Source: Nitrospira sp.
Lineage (GTDB): Bacteria > Nitrospirota > Nitrospiria > Nitrospirales > Nitrospiraceae
DNA: 64,000 nucleotides
Direction of reading: 5' to 3'
NCBI GenBank assembly: GCA_005116965.1
Contig: SWDG01000025.1
Coordinates: forward strand, 423,883 to 487,882
The notes under the pieces are model-generated. The model was not told the DNA's origin. It saw nothing but the letters and a program-made list of their open reading frames with translations, and made no database searches. A program made the position numbers and the translations under genes. Shown in pieces: positions 10,703-20,256 of the stretch (the stretch's first letter is position 1; every line of letters starts with the position of its first letter).

Positions 10703-12076
10703 CTAGGCCGCAATAGGATCTGCCGACTTCGCGCCCCTACTAGAGGCCGTTCCATCCGCCGCTTGTTCACTGAACCGAACGGTAAACCAAAACCGTGCGC
10801 CGCTTCCAAGTACTCCGTCTGCACCGATCGATCCTTGCATCATCTCGACTAACCGTTTGGAAATGGCCAATCCCAGCCCGGTTCCTCCGTACTTCCTTGT
10901 GGTGGAACCATCAGCCTGCGAAAATTCTTTGAAGAGTGCCGCTTGAGCCGATTCAGAGATTCCAATTCCAGTGTCTTGTACTGCAATCGTGAATCCTCCA
11001 GGCATACCGGGAATTCCCTGTACCGTCACAGCGACACGACCCAACTCGGTAAACTTGACAGCATTGCCGATGAGGTTCGTCAGCACCTGCCGTAAGCGGT
11101 GCGCGTCTCCGACGACCTTGGTTTGGAGACCCTCTTCAAGCGTGCACGAGAGGGTGAGCCCCTTCGTACGAGCCCCCTCTGCAAAGAAGGCCACGGTCTC
11201 CGCGATCACTACGGAAAGATCGAACGGGTTGTGTTCCAGTACAATCTTGCCCGCTTCGATCTTCGAATAATCCAAGACGTCATTGATCACATGCAGTAAC
11301 TGCGTGCCCGACCCACGAATCTGTTCCACGTAGCGGCGCTGTTTATCCGTAAGATTCGTCAGTGAGAGCAGTTCCGCCATGCCCAACACGCCGTTCATCG
11401 GCGTGCGAATCTCATGGCTCATGTTGGCTAAAAATTGAGATTTCGCCTGACTGGCAGCCTCAGCCCGTTCCTTTTCTCTGGACAGATCAACCTGGACCGT
11501 TTCATTGACTCTCCAGTAGACGAGGAGCGCGGCGCACTCGGCCACAATGAACCCACCGTGTATGAGTGCCCAGTGCCACGGATGATGTTGGGCTCCGGCG
11601 TGGTTGTACACCATCGTCGGAGCCAAGGTGCCGATGAGTCCATGGTCCACGACGACCGAAATGAGCGCCAACAGAAACGGCATCCAATCCTGATACAAAA
11701 CAATCACGGCCATCATCACAAAGAAATGAAAGTGCGATTCAATGAAACCGCCGGAAAGATGCACTAACAACGCCGAGGCGAATATCAATCCAACGGTCGC
11801 TAAGGCAGCTCGTAGCCGAGTGGCCAACCTCCCACTCATGGCCAGCATGGCCAGCCCCGCAAGAATCACCCCTCCAATCACGCCAAGCTGCACGTACTGA
11901 TTCGTGAAAACCCCAAATACCGGCACCGCCACCGCATGCAGCCACAGCAACCACACAATTCCCCGATGGCGCCGCATCCATTCCTCTCCTTCCAAAGACC
12001 GACCTTTAGGAAGGGCTTCCCAGAACTGTTGGAAGTAGGATGAAGGAGAGGATGGTTCGGGCATGGAATCTGCCAT
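10703..12076 (-). CDS. Membrane-bound sensor histidine kinase
   Basis: About 457 residues from the ATG at 12076, which has an AGGGAG motif upstream. A longer reading from 12244 would overlap the neighbouring gene and adds a non-conserved tail. The N-terminal third has five to six hydrophobic helices with a histidine-rich loop ([10 protein letters not shown] and [16 protein letters not shown]). HisKA ([14 protein letters not shown]) and HATPase_c ([22 protein letters not shown]) follow. There is no receiver or HPt, so phosphate must pass to a separate regulator. The His-rich membrane domain resembles sensor domains seen in many environmental kinases. It lies just upstream of the FIST operon on the same strand and may share its transcript. 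Confidence 0.88.
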   Translation of the reverse strand: MADSMPEPSSPSSYFQQFWEALPKGRSLEGEEWMRRHRGIVWLLWLHAVAVPVFGVFTNQYVQLGVIGGVILAGLAMLAMSGRLATRLRAALATVGLIFASALLVHLSGGFIESHFHFFVMMAVIVLYQDWMPFLLALISVVVDHGLIGTLAPTMVYNHAGAQHHPWHWALIHGGFIVAECAALLVYWRVNETVQVDLSREKERAEAASQAKSQFLANMSHEIRTPMNGVLGMAELLSLTNLTDKQRRYVEQIRGSGTQLLHVINDVLDYSKIEAGKIVLEHNPFDLSVVIAETVAFFAEGARTKGLTLSCTLEEGLQTKVVGDAHRLRQVLTNLIGNAVKFTELGRVAVTVQGIPGMPGGFTIAVQDTGIGISESAQAALFKEFSQADGSTTRKYGGTGLGLAISKRLVEMMQGSIGADGVLGSGARFWFTVRFSEQAADGTASSRGAKSADPIAA

Positions 12077-12201
12077 GGAACTCCCTGATACTTCAGCGCT
12101 TTCGGCAAACCAATACGGTATTGTTTCGGTCGGTTGATCGAAAAACTTGATAGGAGTTGGGTAACGAAGGTTGGAAGAAAATGGGGAAAACTGCCGATGG
12201 C

Positions 12202-14715
12202 TTAAACCCAGGCTTGCGTAAGAACGCCCTTCGAATCCCGCCAATAGGGTGTCCAGGTCAGCGCCACCACCTTCACGGCAATGTTGGCTTTGGTGGGTTT
12301 GATGGAGACGATGTCGAGCTTCTCGTTCAGTGGATCGGTCGCTGCAGCCAAGGCGTCGCTTTCTGATTTAAATTGCGTTTCCAGGTCCGCCAGTTGCTGC
12401 TGAAGCGTTGCCACATTTTCTTCCGCGGCCCCGACATCTTGCGATTCCTTCATGACTCGACCGGCGCTCCGGACTGCGGTCGTCGCCCGCCCGATGTTCG
12501 TGGCACTGATCGTTTTTCGTCCCATAAAGGCCCCAAGGATGGAGGCTCCGACCGAAATTGCCGCCTGCACTTGACTGGAACGGGATTCGGCCTGCTGCTT
12601 TTCCTTCGCCAACTCAGCCCGCCTGATCCGGTCTTGAAGCGTGGTCATCTTCGATCCATATTTTTGGCGAAGCGTCTCGACACCCTTATCGCGTTGTTCT
12701 CGTCCGTCTTGCTGCAACCGCACGCGAAAATCCCGCTCGGATTCGCCGGGTTTCGACACACCCTTGGTGGTAGGACTCTTGAACAACTCGACCTTTTGCG
12801 TTCGAAACAGCCAGCCGCCAAAATCCTTACTCCAATCGCTATAGCTCTTTGCTTTGCCTGCACTCGCCGGCAGCGTGAGAAACTGCGCGCCCTCTTCTGG
12901 ATCCCGCTCAAGATCGGCCACGGCCAATTCCGCCGTTGTGGCCTTGTCCCAATCCACCGCGACAGCTCCATCTGCGATGGGAGCCAATATCGTCACATCC
13001 TGCGTACTATCGATCCCGCTCTTTGAATCGGAGAAGCGGATCTGTGATGAACCCAGCAGCATCGGGGCATAGACTAATTCACTCCCTTCTGGCTTCGAGC
13101 CCCGTAGCGGCACAAAATGCTGCGGAACATCCGGAGGCAGCATGGGACGCGAGGCGTGAAGCGTGAAGCGTGAAGCGTTTGAAGCTGAAGACTTCGTCCC
13201 AGACGTTTCACGTCTTACTGGATCCATCAGCTGCTTGATCTGCGTCCTGGTCAGCGGCCCTCGGAGATACGAAAGGCACCAGCGCGTCTCAAACACGACC
13301 GGCTCGTCCTCATGCACGTTGTTCATCAGGAAGATCCGATTGCCAAGGCCAGCCAGCGTTTGCTCCATACGGCCCCGATCGAACTTCTTCCCGGCACTGC
13401 TCGACGCGCCTTCCAATCCCTCCAGCACACGAGCCTTGTCTCGTTCTGTCTGCAATCGTCCGATAAACCAGGTACCGGTGTTGGCCAGCCCCTTGTAGTC
13501 GAGGTCCACGGGATTCTGCGTCGCCAGGACGACGCCTAAACCGAACGCGCGCGCCTGTTTCAGCAAGGTCATCAACGGCAACTTCGAAGGTGGATTGGAG
13601 ACCGGCGGGAAGTACCCGAAGATCTCATCCATATACAGAAGTGCGCGGAGGCTCGTCGTGCCCGATTGTGCCCTCATCCATCCGACCATCTGACTGAGCA
13701 ACAGCGTCACGAAGAACATACGCTCGGCATCATTCAAATGCGCAATGGAAAAGATCGCATGGCGCGGTTTGCCAGCCGGCGTATACATCAGCGACTGCAT
13801 GTCGAGCGCTTCACCTTCCAGCCAGGCCTGGAAGCCTGGTGCGGCAAGCAGATTGTTCAGCTTCATGGCCAGCGCAAACCGATCTTTTGAGGGAAAGAAC
13901 GAATCGACATCCATGACACCGATCTTCGACACCGGCGGCGATTGAATGGCTTGAATCAATGACGCCAGATCAAGATCTTCTTCCTTCTTCCAGGTCTGAT
14001 CGAGAATCGTGGAGAGGAGAATATGCTCGCGGCTCTGAATCGGATCGGCCTCGATCCCGAGCAAGCCGAGCAGGCTCGTGACCGTCGTGCTGATGCGTTC
14101 GCGCAGCAACTCTGTATCTTCCCGCACATCGGCAGCCGGCGCAGCGAATGATTTCAAGATGGAAACCGGCAACCCGGCATTACTCCCAGGCGTATAGATG
14201 GCCACGTCCACTGCATCTCGCAGTCGTTGAATGCGCGCGCCTGCCTGTTGCCAGCCCGCCAAGCCCTTCGTCCAGAGTTCTGCTTGTGCCTGAGCGTAGT
14301 CTGCTGGCGACAAGCCTTTCTTACGCGCATCGTCTTCATTGACCCACGGCTGGAAATCCTCGCCTTTGAGACTTGGGAACGTCAGCATCAAATTGCCAAG
14401 GTCCCCTTTGGGGTCGATGATAATGGCTGGAATGTTATCGATCGCCGCTTCTTCTAACAGAGCCAGACAGAGACCGGTCTTCCCACTGCCCGTCATGCCG
14501 ACGCAGACCGCATGGGTTACGAGGTCTTTCGAGTCATAGAGGAGCCATCCCGGCTTGGCTTGCTTGGTCTCGAGATCGTACGGCCGTCCCATATAGAACA
14601 CGCCGAGCTTTTCGAAATCTTCGGCGGTAGATGGAGCAGGTGATGGTGACGGCGTAGATTTCTTTGCGGTGCTCTCGGCCTTCGCACTGGCTTCGGTCTT
14701 CTTCGCCTTCGGCAT
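12202..14715 (-). CDS. HerA/DUF87-like ATP-binding protein
   Basis: A large ATPase of 837 residues. Walker A is GMTGSGKTG near residue 75, followed by [11 protein letters not shown]; a Walker B-like [13 protein letters not shown] lies near residue 360, and an arginine-containing [13 protein letters not shown] segment follows. The layout matches the HerA/FtsK-like DUF87 superfamily of DNA-translocating or conjugation-type ATPases. The C-terminal third is a long charged coiled coil (about 640-800). It stands alone, with no NurA nuclease beside it. A Ser/Ala-rich linker near residues 505-525 is encoded by a tandem repeat (13154-13215), suggesting an in-frame repeat insertion. The function in the cell is not established. 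Confidence 0.8.
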   Translation of the reverse strand: MPKAKKTEASAKAESTAKKSTPSPSPAPSTAEDFEKLGVFYMGRPYDLETKQAKPGWLLYDSKDLVTHAVCVGMTGSGKTGLCLALLEEAAIDNIPAIIIDPKGDLGNLMLTFPSLKGEDFQPWVNEDDARKKGLSPADYAQAQAELWTKGLAGWQQAGARIQRLRDAVDVAIYTPGSNAGLPVSILKSFAAPAADVREDTELLRERISTTVTSLLGLLGIEADPIQSREHILLSTILDQTWKKEEDLDLASLIQAIQSPPVSKIGVMDVDSFFPSKDRFALAMKLNNLLAAPGFQAWLEGEALDMQSLMYTPAGKPRHAIFSIAHLNDAERMFFVTLLLSQMVGWMRAQSGTTSLRALLYMDEIFGYFPPVSNPPSKLPLMTLLKQARAFGLGVVLATQNPVDLDYKGLANTGTWFIGRLQTERDKARVLEGLEGASSSAGKKFDRGRMEQTLAGLGNRIFLMNNVHEDEPVVFETRWCLSYLRGPLTRTQIKQLMDPVRRETSGTKSSASNASRFTLHASRPMLPPDVPQHFVPLRGSKPEGSELVYAPMLLGSSQIRFSDSKSGIDSTQDVTILAPIADGAVAVDWDKATTAELAVADLERDPEEGAQFLTLPASAGKAKSYSDWSKDFGGWLFRTQKVELFKSPTTKGVSKPGESERDFRVRLQQDGREQRDKGVETLRQKYGSKMTTLQDRIRRAELAKEKQQAESRSSQVQAAISVGASILGAFMGRKTISATNIGRATTAVRSAGRVMKESQDVGAAEENVATLQQQLADLETQFKSESDALAAATDPLNEKLDIVSIKPTKANIAVKVVALTWTPYWRDSKGVLTQAWV
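13154..13215. repeat. Heptamer tandem repeat plus short palindrome inside a coding region
   Basis: GCGTGAA occurs three times in a row (13154-13174), followed at 13201-13215 by the palindrome AGACGT-TTC-ACGTCT. It lies inside the HerA-like gene and encodes a low-complexity linker without breaking the frame. It looks like a small dispersed repeat element that landed in a tolerant loop; that origin is an inference. Confidence 0.6.
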
Positions 14716-14881
14716 ACCAATGTCTCCCTTTGCTCGACGGTTGGGATCAGCTTCGCGGTATTGTAGTGTTCTAGGGAATATGCTGCAAGCGGAAGTGGAA
14801 GGATCAGACCAATCAGGAGTTAATCGACCTTAAGTGGATTTCGTGCAGTTTGAACGATGCGCAGGCAGAACACGTATCCGG

Positions 14882-15214
14882 TCATGACCAATCTTTAAAG
14901 ATGATGAATACCGCCACCACGATCAGCGCAAACCCCACCACATAGTTCCACTTCAGCGCTTCCTTCAGGTACACAACCGAGAAGATCGAGAAGACGACCA
15001 GCGTGATCACCTCTTGGATTGTCTTGAGCTGCGCCGCCGTGAATTGCCCATGCCCAATCCGGTTAGCCGGCACTTGGAAGCAATATTCGACAAAGGCGAT
15101 CCCCCAACTCACCAGAATCACCATGAACAAGGGATATTCCTTGAACTTCAGATGGCCGTACCAGGCAAACGTCATGAACACATTCGAAATCGTCAGCAAC
15201 GCGACCGTCTGCAT
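14882..15214 (-). CDS. DMT-family small membrane protein (DUF486)
   Basis: A protein of 110 residues with four hydrophobic helices. FAWYGHLKF, SWGIAFVEYCFQVPANRIG and LKEALKWNY match the DUF486 family, which belongs to the drug/metabolite transporter group and resembles half of an EamA transporter. It presumably acts in the inner membrane as a dimer; the substrate is unknown. The ATG has an AGGAGG eight bases upstream. The gene is monocistronic, between the HerA-like ATPase and the disturbed uvrA 3' region. Confidence 0.85.
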   Translation of the reverse strand: MQTVALLTISNVFMTFAWYGHLKFKEYPLFMVILVSWGIAFVEYCFQVPANRIGHGQFTAAQLKTIQEVITLVVFSIFSVVYLKEALKWNYVVGFALIVVAVFIIFKDWS

Positions 15215-15444
15215 GGGACACGCCTCCTCGTTCTATACGAAGGACATATTGTCCCGTGAATTTGGACGGCAGGAAAGCAAATGAGAAATTATCGGATGAA
15301 TCTATAGGGTTGACCGGAAAGATATCGATGCCCCTAGCGGACAGATGGTCTTCTCAAAACAAAAAGCATATGAATATTACAGATTGACAGGAAGAGGATG
15401 GCGCACTCGAACTTCCTTCTCGCAAGACCGCCTAATACCAGTTC

Positions 15445-15801
15445 TCACAATTCCCATGGCCACTTTGCTTTCTCCAAACACTCAAGGCGCATGTTTGTCA
15501 GAATGTTTTCAGTCGTTTCAACCAAAACAGCACGAGTGATTGCATGGTTATCTTCATAGCGGGTACCGCCATCACCAACCTGATGAACTTTAGTAACAAA
15601 GGGGAAACGGACATCATGGACTGCACGACAACGCAAATAGCGATAGAGCATTTCGCAAAGCGAGAATCGTGGTAGGTGTTCCCGAAGATTATCTCTGTCA
15701 AAGCTTTGAAATGGGTTCAGTTCCACACATGCCAGAAAGTTCTGCTGTGAAATGTACCGTGTGCCATTCTTGATTTGAACTTCGTCACCATAGGATGACA
15801 T
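15445..15801 (-). CDS. Hypothetical fragment fused to the broken uvrA end, possible HEPN-like remnant
   Basis: A protein of 118 residues that I cannot assign. Its first codons lie within the last bases of the truncated uvrA in another frame, so the reading frame probably begins by accident at the junction and the real N-terminus has been lost. It contains [10 protein letters not shown], which fits the Arg-four residues-His spacing of HEPN ribonuclease-type domains, but that is weak evidence alone. The region is visibly AT-richer than its surroundings, consistent with acquired DNA. It may be the C-terminal piece of a larger foreign gene and may not be translated. Confidence 0.4.
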   Translation of the reverse strand: MSSYGDEVQIKNGTRYISQQNFLACVELNPFQSFDRDNLREHLPRFSLCEMLYRYLRCRAVHDVRFPFVTKVHQVGDGGTRYEDNHAITRAVLVETTENILTNMRLECLEKAKWPWEL

Positions 15802-18160
15802 CCAGGTTATGTTCGATCACTAGCACCGTGTTGCCGGCTTCGACCAGTCGATCCAGCACATCGAGCAATCGCTGCACATCGGCGAAATGAAGGCCGGTCG
15901 TCGGTTCATCAAGAATGTACATCGTACGGCCGGTCGCTCGCTTGGAAAGCTCGCGTGAGAGCTTCACCCGCTGCGCTTCGCCGCCGGAGAGCGTCGTTGC
16001 TGATTGGCCAAGCTTCACATAGTGCAGGCCGACATCGTGCAGGGTTTGGAGTTTTGTTTTGATTAACGGAATGTGCTCAAAAAACCCCAGTGCATCGTCC
16101 ACGGTCATATTCAGCACGTCGGCGATACTCTTACCTTTATGAAGAATCTCCATCGTCTCTCGATTGTACCGTTGGCCCTTGCACACCTCGCAGGTTACAT
16201 ACACATCGGGCAAGAAGTGCATCTCGATCTTGATGAGCCCATCGCCCTGACAAGCTTCACAGCGCCCACCCTTCACGTTGAAACTGTATCGCCCCGGCTT
16301 ATACCCACGGACGCGCGATTCAGGAAGATTGGAATAGAGATCGCGGATGTACCCGAACAGGCCTGTATAGGTGGCAGGATTCGACCTCGGTGTCCGCCCG
16401 ATGGGCGATTGATCGATGTCGATCACCTTGTCGAGCGCATCGACGCCTCTCAGGTCCTTGCAGCCATCGATCTTGGGCTTCTTGTGGTAGAGCAATTGTG
16501 AGAGCGAATGAAAGAGCACCTCCAGCACAAGAGTACTCTTGCCCGATCCGGAGACCCCCGTGACACAGGTGAAAAGCCCCAGCGGGATTTTAGCCGTGAC
16601 GTTTTTCAGATTATGTTTTTGCGCCCCGACCACCCAGAGCATGCCTCGTGGCTTCCGCTGCCGCTGCGGCACGGACACCGTCTGGATTCCACGCAAGTAT
16701 TGACCGGTCAACGAATTGGGGTCACCCATGATCTGCTGCGGCGTCCCCTGCGCGATGACATGCCCACCCTGCGAACCGGCGCCAGGCCCCATGTCGAGAA
16801 CATGATCGGCTGCCTGCATCGTCTCAGCATCATGTTCGACCACGACGACCGTATTGCCCAAGTCCCGCAATCTGAGTAACGTCTGCAACAACCGCCGATT
16901 GTCGCGCTGATGGAGGCCGATGGAGGGTTCGTCCAGGATGTACAACACCCCCACCAGGCCGGAACCGATCTGGGTCGCCAAACGAATGCGCTGCCCTTCA
17001 CCGCCAGACAGCGTCGCCGCTGCCCGATCGAGAGTCAGATAGTCCAACCCCACATTGACGAGAAACCCTAACCGTTCGCGAATCTCTTTCAGAATCCGAT
17101 GCGCGATGACCAACTCACGGTCGGTAAATTTCAGCGAGAGAAAAAAGTCGGCCGCCGCGCGAACAGACAGGCTGGTCACCTCGGCAATTGACTGTTTCGC
17201 CAGCTTGATGGAGAGACTTTCTGGCCTCAGCCTGGCCCCATGGCAGACTGCGCAGGGCTCCAGTAGCGTGAAGTCCTCTTCCTCCTGGCCACCCGGTATC
17301 ATGGCATAGCCGATGCCATCGCAAGCCGGACAGGCACCGTGCGGGCTATTGAAAGAAAACACCCGAGGCGTCACTTCTGGATAGCTCACGCCACATTTGA
17401 TACAGGCCAGCTTGTCACTGTACAGGCGGGTGTTCCCATCCTCGGGCAGGACTGCGACGAGCCCGCCTGTCAGCTTGGTCACTGTCTCAACTGAATCCGC
17501 CAGCCGGCGCATGAGCGCCTCGCCGGATTTCATCACCAGCCGATCGACAATGATCTCAATCGTGTGCTTTTTCTGTTTGTCGAGCGAGACGTCCTCGCCC
17601 AGGTCGACAATCTTGCCGTCGACGCGGGCACGGACATAGCCCGCCTTTCGCATCTCTAGTAGTTCTTTTCGATACTCACCCTTTCGCCCACGCACGATCG
17701 GGGCGAGGATCTGGAACTTCTTGCCTTCCGGCAGCGAGGCGATCGCATCGACCATTTGCTGAACGGTCTGCGCAGTAATCTCATCCCCACACTGGAAACA
17801 GTAGGGACGCCCGACACGCGCAAAGAGGAGCCGGAGATAGTCATAGATTTCCGTCACCGTGCCGACGGTGGAACGAGGATTATGACTGGTGCTTTTCTGC
17901 TCGATGGAAATGGCTGGAGACAAGCCCTCAATTGAATCGACATCCGGCTTTCCCATCTGCTCCAGAAACTGCCGAGCATAGGCCGACAGGGACTCGACGT
18001 ACCGCCGCTGTCCTTCCGCATAGATCGTATCGAACGCAAGTGACGACTTGCCGGACCCGCTCAAGCCGGTGATCACCACCAGCTTGTCACGTGGAATTTC
18101 CACGTCGATGTTTTTGAGGTTATGCTCCCGCGCGCCCTTGATGATGATGGAATTTCCCAT
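15785..18160 (-). CDS. uvrA: Excinuclease ABC subunit A, C-terminally truncated
   Basis: UvrA recognises DNA damage in nucleotide excision repair, as an ABC ATPase dimer that loads UvrB. Both ATP sites are visible: Walker [10 protein letters not shown] and GVSGSGKST, two LSGGE signatures, and DEP Walker B motifs. Zinc ligands appear as CQACDG-like and CEACQGDG pairs. From the ATG at 18160 it is about 791 residues, against the usual 930-950. Two parts are missing: roughly 90 residues between GIGYAMI and EPCAVCHG, and the last 45-50 residues, because the frame stops just after EHNLDVI, where family members continue with the glycine-rich D-loop tail. The stop coincides with a switch to unrelated sequence. 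It may be inactive or a second copy. Confidence 0.85.
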   Translation of the reverse strand: MGNSIIIKGAREHNLKNIDVEIPRDKLVVITGLSGSGKSSLAFDTIYAEGQRRYVESLSAYARQFLEQMGKPDVDSIEGLSPAISIEQKSTSHNPRSTVGTVTEIYDYLRLLFARVGRPYCFQCGDEITAQTVQQMVDAIASLPEGKKFQILAPIVRGRKGEYRKELLEMRKAGYVRARVDGKIVDLGEDVSLDKQKKHTIEIIVDRLVMKSGEALMRRLADSVETVTKLTGGLVAVLPEDGNTRLYSDKLACIKCGVSYPEVTPRVFSFNSPHGACPACDGIGYAMIPGGQEEEDFTLLEPCAVCHGARLRPESLSIKLAKQSIAEVTSLSVRAAADFFLSLKFTDRELVIAHRILKEIRERLGFLVNVGLDYLTLDRAAATLSGGEGQRIRLATQIGSGLVGVLYILDEPSIGLHQRDNRRLLQTLLRLRDLGNTVVVVEHDAETMQAADHVLDMGPGAGSQGGHVIAQGTPQQIMGDPNSLTGQYLRGIQTVSVPQRQRKPRGMLWVVGAQKHNLKNVTAKIPLGLFTCVTGVSGSGKSTLVLEVLFHSLSQLLYHKKPKIDGCKDLRGVDALDKVIDIDQSPIGRTPRSNPATYTGLFGYIRDLYSNLPESRVRGYKPGRYSFNVKGGRCEACQGDGLIKIEMHFLPDVYVTCEVCKGQRYNRETMEILHKGKSIADVLNMTVDDALGFFEHIPLIKTKLQTLHDVGLHYVKLGQSATTLSGGEAQRVKLSRELSKRATGRTMYILDEPTTGLHFADVQRLLDVLDRLVEAGNTVLVIEHNLDVILW

Positions 18161-18175
18161 AGGCGGCGGATTATA
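18161..18175 (-). promoter_or_regulatory. Extended -10 promoter for uvrA, nearly leaderless
   Basis: On the minus strand TGGTATAAT (-10 hexamer at 18170-18175) ends nine bases before the preferred uvrA ATG. A normal start seven bases downstream of the hexamer would leave only a few leader bases, and no Shine-Dalgarno motif is seen. This suggests a leaderless message. No good -35 element is present. Confidence 0.4.
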
Positions 18176-18192
18176 CCACTCGCGCTTCATTC

Positions 18193-18234
18193 TTGACACC
18201 GTTCTATCGTACGTCTAGTATACGTACGATAGAA
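18193..18234 (+). promoter_or_regulatory. vapBC promoter with perfect inverted-repeat operator
   Basis: TTGACA (18193-18198) and TAGTAT (18216-18221) are 17 bases apart, forming a sigma-70-type promoter. A perfect 13-bp inverted repeat (TTCTATCGTACGT at 18202-18214 and its complement at 18222-18234) flanks the -10 element with a 7-base spacer. This is the expected layout for autorepression by the antitoxin or the toxin-antitoxin complex. The antitoxin ATG follows at 18246 with an AAGGAG site. Confidence 0.8.
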
Positions 18235-18245
18235 GGAGAGACGAT

Positions 18246-18515
18246 ATGCCCAAGGCCGCACTAAAAAAAGAAAAGTGGACGCTCTCGTTCGATCCAGCAC
18301 TGAAAAGCGTCGTGGTCAAGGCCGCTAAGCGCAGGGGAATGTATCCTGTGACTCTGCTTGAAAGTCTCGTGCGGGAAAAATTCAACCCGTATGGGCATAC
18401 GGACGTAGACGACAGTGCCGCTTATGTCAGCGCGTTGCGGAAGCAGGGCCGCAAACAGTCCGATGATGCGTTTCTGGACGAGATTGAAGCATGGCAAAAA
18501 TCTCGCTCCTCCTAG
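18246..18515 (+). CDS. vapB: Antitoxin of a VapBC-type module
   Basis: A protein of 89 residues: a basic N-terminus with a beta strand (WTLSFDP), a helix pair, and an acidic C-terminus likely to bind the toxin. The size, the helix-rich DNA-binding N-terminal half and the coupling to a PIN-domain toxin point to a ribbon-helix-helix or related antitoxin, although the family is not firmly identifiable by eye. Its stop overlaps the toxin start by about 25 bases. An AAGGAGAG site precedes the ATG, and a perfect inverted repeat overlaps the promoter, indicating autoregulation. Confidence 0.75.
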   Translation: MPKAALKKEKWTLSFDPALKSVVVKAAKRRGMYPVTLLESLVREKFNPYGHTDVDDSAAYVSALRKQGRKQSDDAFLDEIEAWQKSRSS

Positions 18516-18865
18516 ACACCGATATCTTCATCGATTACTTCAATACCGGCCGGTTCCATACATTGTTCGATTCCAGCCGTTTCACAGTCTACTATTCAGC
18601 CATCACGAAAAAGGAACTCTTGACCAAGCCAGGGCTCCGCGAGAACGAACGAGCCTCGATTCTGGCCGAATTGGCCCAATGCCGTCTGATCATGCTCTCC
18701 GATTCCATCACCACACGATACTCCGATCTTCGCCGCCAACACCCGTCACTTGAGAAAGGCGATGCCCTCATTGCCGCCACCGCCCTCGTCAAACACCTCC
18801 CCCTGATGACACGAAACAAACGGCACTTTCAAATAGTACCCGGCTTGACGCTATTCGGGGAATGA
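18491..18865 (+). CDS. vapC: PIN-domain ribonuclease toxin
   Basis: A PIN-domain protein of 124 residues, the size of VapC toxins. The acidic metal-binding residues are visible: LLDTDIFIDYF at the N-terminus, a Glu in the ITKKEL segment, and GDALIAATAL followed by TRNKRHF near the C-terminus. VapC enzymes are Mg-dependent endoribonucleases that often cut initiator tRNA or rRNA and are blocked by the cognate antitoxin. It is translationally coupled to the upstream antitoxin. The module sits beside the broken uvrA, in what appears to be a plastic part of the chromosome. Confidence 0.9.
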   Translation: MAKISLLLDTDIFIDYFNTGRFHTLFDSSRFTVYYSAITKKELLTKPGLRENERASILAELAQCRLIMLSDSITTRYSDLRRQHPSLEKGDALIAATALVKHLPLMTRNKRHFQIVPGLTLFGE

Positions 18866-19049
18866 GCGACTTCCCCCAGTTCGCCAGGCAATACAGCAGA
18901 CCAACTTGTCACTGAATGAACGTCCAAGCCGTTGCGCACGAACCCATTCGGTTTTCGATGAGAAATGGTCACTAGGATAGTGGTAGGTGTCGATCGAATG
19001 GTCGATGCGAAGGATATGGAGAGGCTGATGAACCCGCCAGACGCCAGCT

Positions 19050-20243
19050 TCAGGACTTCATCGCCTGAGCAGCAAGCTCTTGCGGGTGTTCGAGGATACG
19101 CTTGAGTTCCGTCAAAAACTTCGCGCCTATAACACCATCAATGGCCCGGTGATCGCACGACAGCGTCACCTGCATTCTGCGGCCGGCTTTCACGGCGCCT
19201 CCAACGATGACCGGCACGTCACGAACCGCACCGACGGCGAGCGAAGCGGCCTGCGGTGAGATGAGGACGGCGAGAAAACTATCCACCCCGAACATGCCAA
19301 GATTGGAGATTGAGAAGGTGGCGCCGCTGTATTCGTGTGGTTGCAACCGCTTCTGTTTGGCCCGCTCGATGAGCGCCCGCGATTCAGCTGAGATCACTTC
19401 CAACGTCTTGGCGCCGCAATCGCGAATGACGGGCGTGATCAGACCGTCCTCCATCCCGACCGCAACGCCAATATCGACACGCTCGTATTGCCTAATCGCC
19501 TCACCGACATAGGACACGTTCAGTCCCGAATGCTTGCGGAGTGCCAGCGCAACGGCTTTGATCAGCAGATCGGTCAGTGAAGGGTGAGATTGCCGGTCTT
19601 TCTTGAACTGACGGCGAAACTGCTCCGCCGCTTCCATGTCGATCTCTCTCGTCAGATAGAAGTGGGGCACCGGCGCTTTACTCTGCACTGTAGCCCTGGC
19701 GATAGCTTTCCGCATTTGAGACAGAGGCTGATCGGTTCCGGCTGGCATGGCCGACGTTGCAGCCCCTCGCGCATTGGCCACATCCTCCTCGACGATTCGC
19801 CCACCGGGACCGGTGCCGATCACCGTGGAGAGGTCGATCCCCCGCTCAGTAGCCAGGGCCTTGGCCCGTGGGGAGGCGATGACGCGCTGCTCTCCTGTAC
19901 GCAGGGGTGACGTACCAGGCGCGGTTGTCGATGCGGCAGCGGGCTTGGCGCTGGTCGATGCCACAGGCATGACCTTGTCGGACAAGGCTTCCGTGATGTC
20001 TTCATCCGCCTCGCCGATGACGCCCAATAGTTTTCCAGACTCTACCGTTTCCCCGTTCTGCACGAGAATCTTCCGAAGAATACCGGAGGCAAACGCTTCA
20101 AGATCCATGACCGCTTTGTCTGTTTCGATTTCAGCCAGAGCCTCTCCAGCCTGTACTGGATCCCCTTCTCGTTTCTTCCATTCGAGGAGCACGCCCTCTT
20201 CCATCGTATCCGTAAGCTTGGGCATTACAACGCGGCTTGCCAT
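19050..20243 (-). CDS. pdhC: Dihydrolipoamide acetyltransferase (E2) of a pyruvate dehydrogenase-type complex
   Basis: A 397-residue E2 with a single N-terminal lipoyl domain (lipoyl Lys in EIETDKAVMDLEAF, about residue 43), an Ala/Pro/Thr linker, a peripheral subunit-binding domain (ASPRAKALATERGIDL, about 122-158) and the 2-oxoacid acyltransferase core (about 170-390), with the catalytic SCDHRAIDG near the end. It transfers the acetyl group from lipoamide to CoA. The ATG has a GGGAGGAG site. It is the last gene of the E1 alpha-E1 beta-E2 operon. No dihydrolipoamide dehydrogenase is in the window. LipB, which would start lipoylation, is encoded at 54.4 kb. Confidence 0.93.
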   Translation of the reverse strand: MASRVVMPKLTDTMEEGVLLEWKKREGDPVQAGEALAEIETDKAVMDLEAFASGILRKILVQNGETVESGKLLGVIGEADEDITEALSDKVMPVASTSAKPAAASTTAPGTSPLRTGEQRVIASPRAKALATERGIDLSTVIGTGPGGRIVEEDVANARGAATSAMPAGTDQPLSQMRKAIARATVQSKAPVPHFYLTREIDMEAAEQFRRQFKKDRQSHPSLTDLLIKAVALALRKHSGLNVSYVGEAIRQYERVDIGVAVGMEDGLITPVIRDCGAKTLEVISAESRALIERAKQKRLQPHEYSGATFSISNLGMFGVDSFLAVLISPQAASLAVGAVRDVPVIVGGAVKAGRRMQVTLSCDHRAIDGVIGAKFLTELKRILEHPQELAAQAMKS

Positions 20244-20256
20244 GTCTCTCCTCCCC

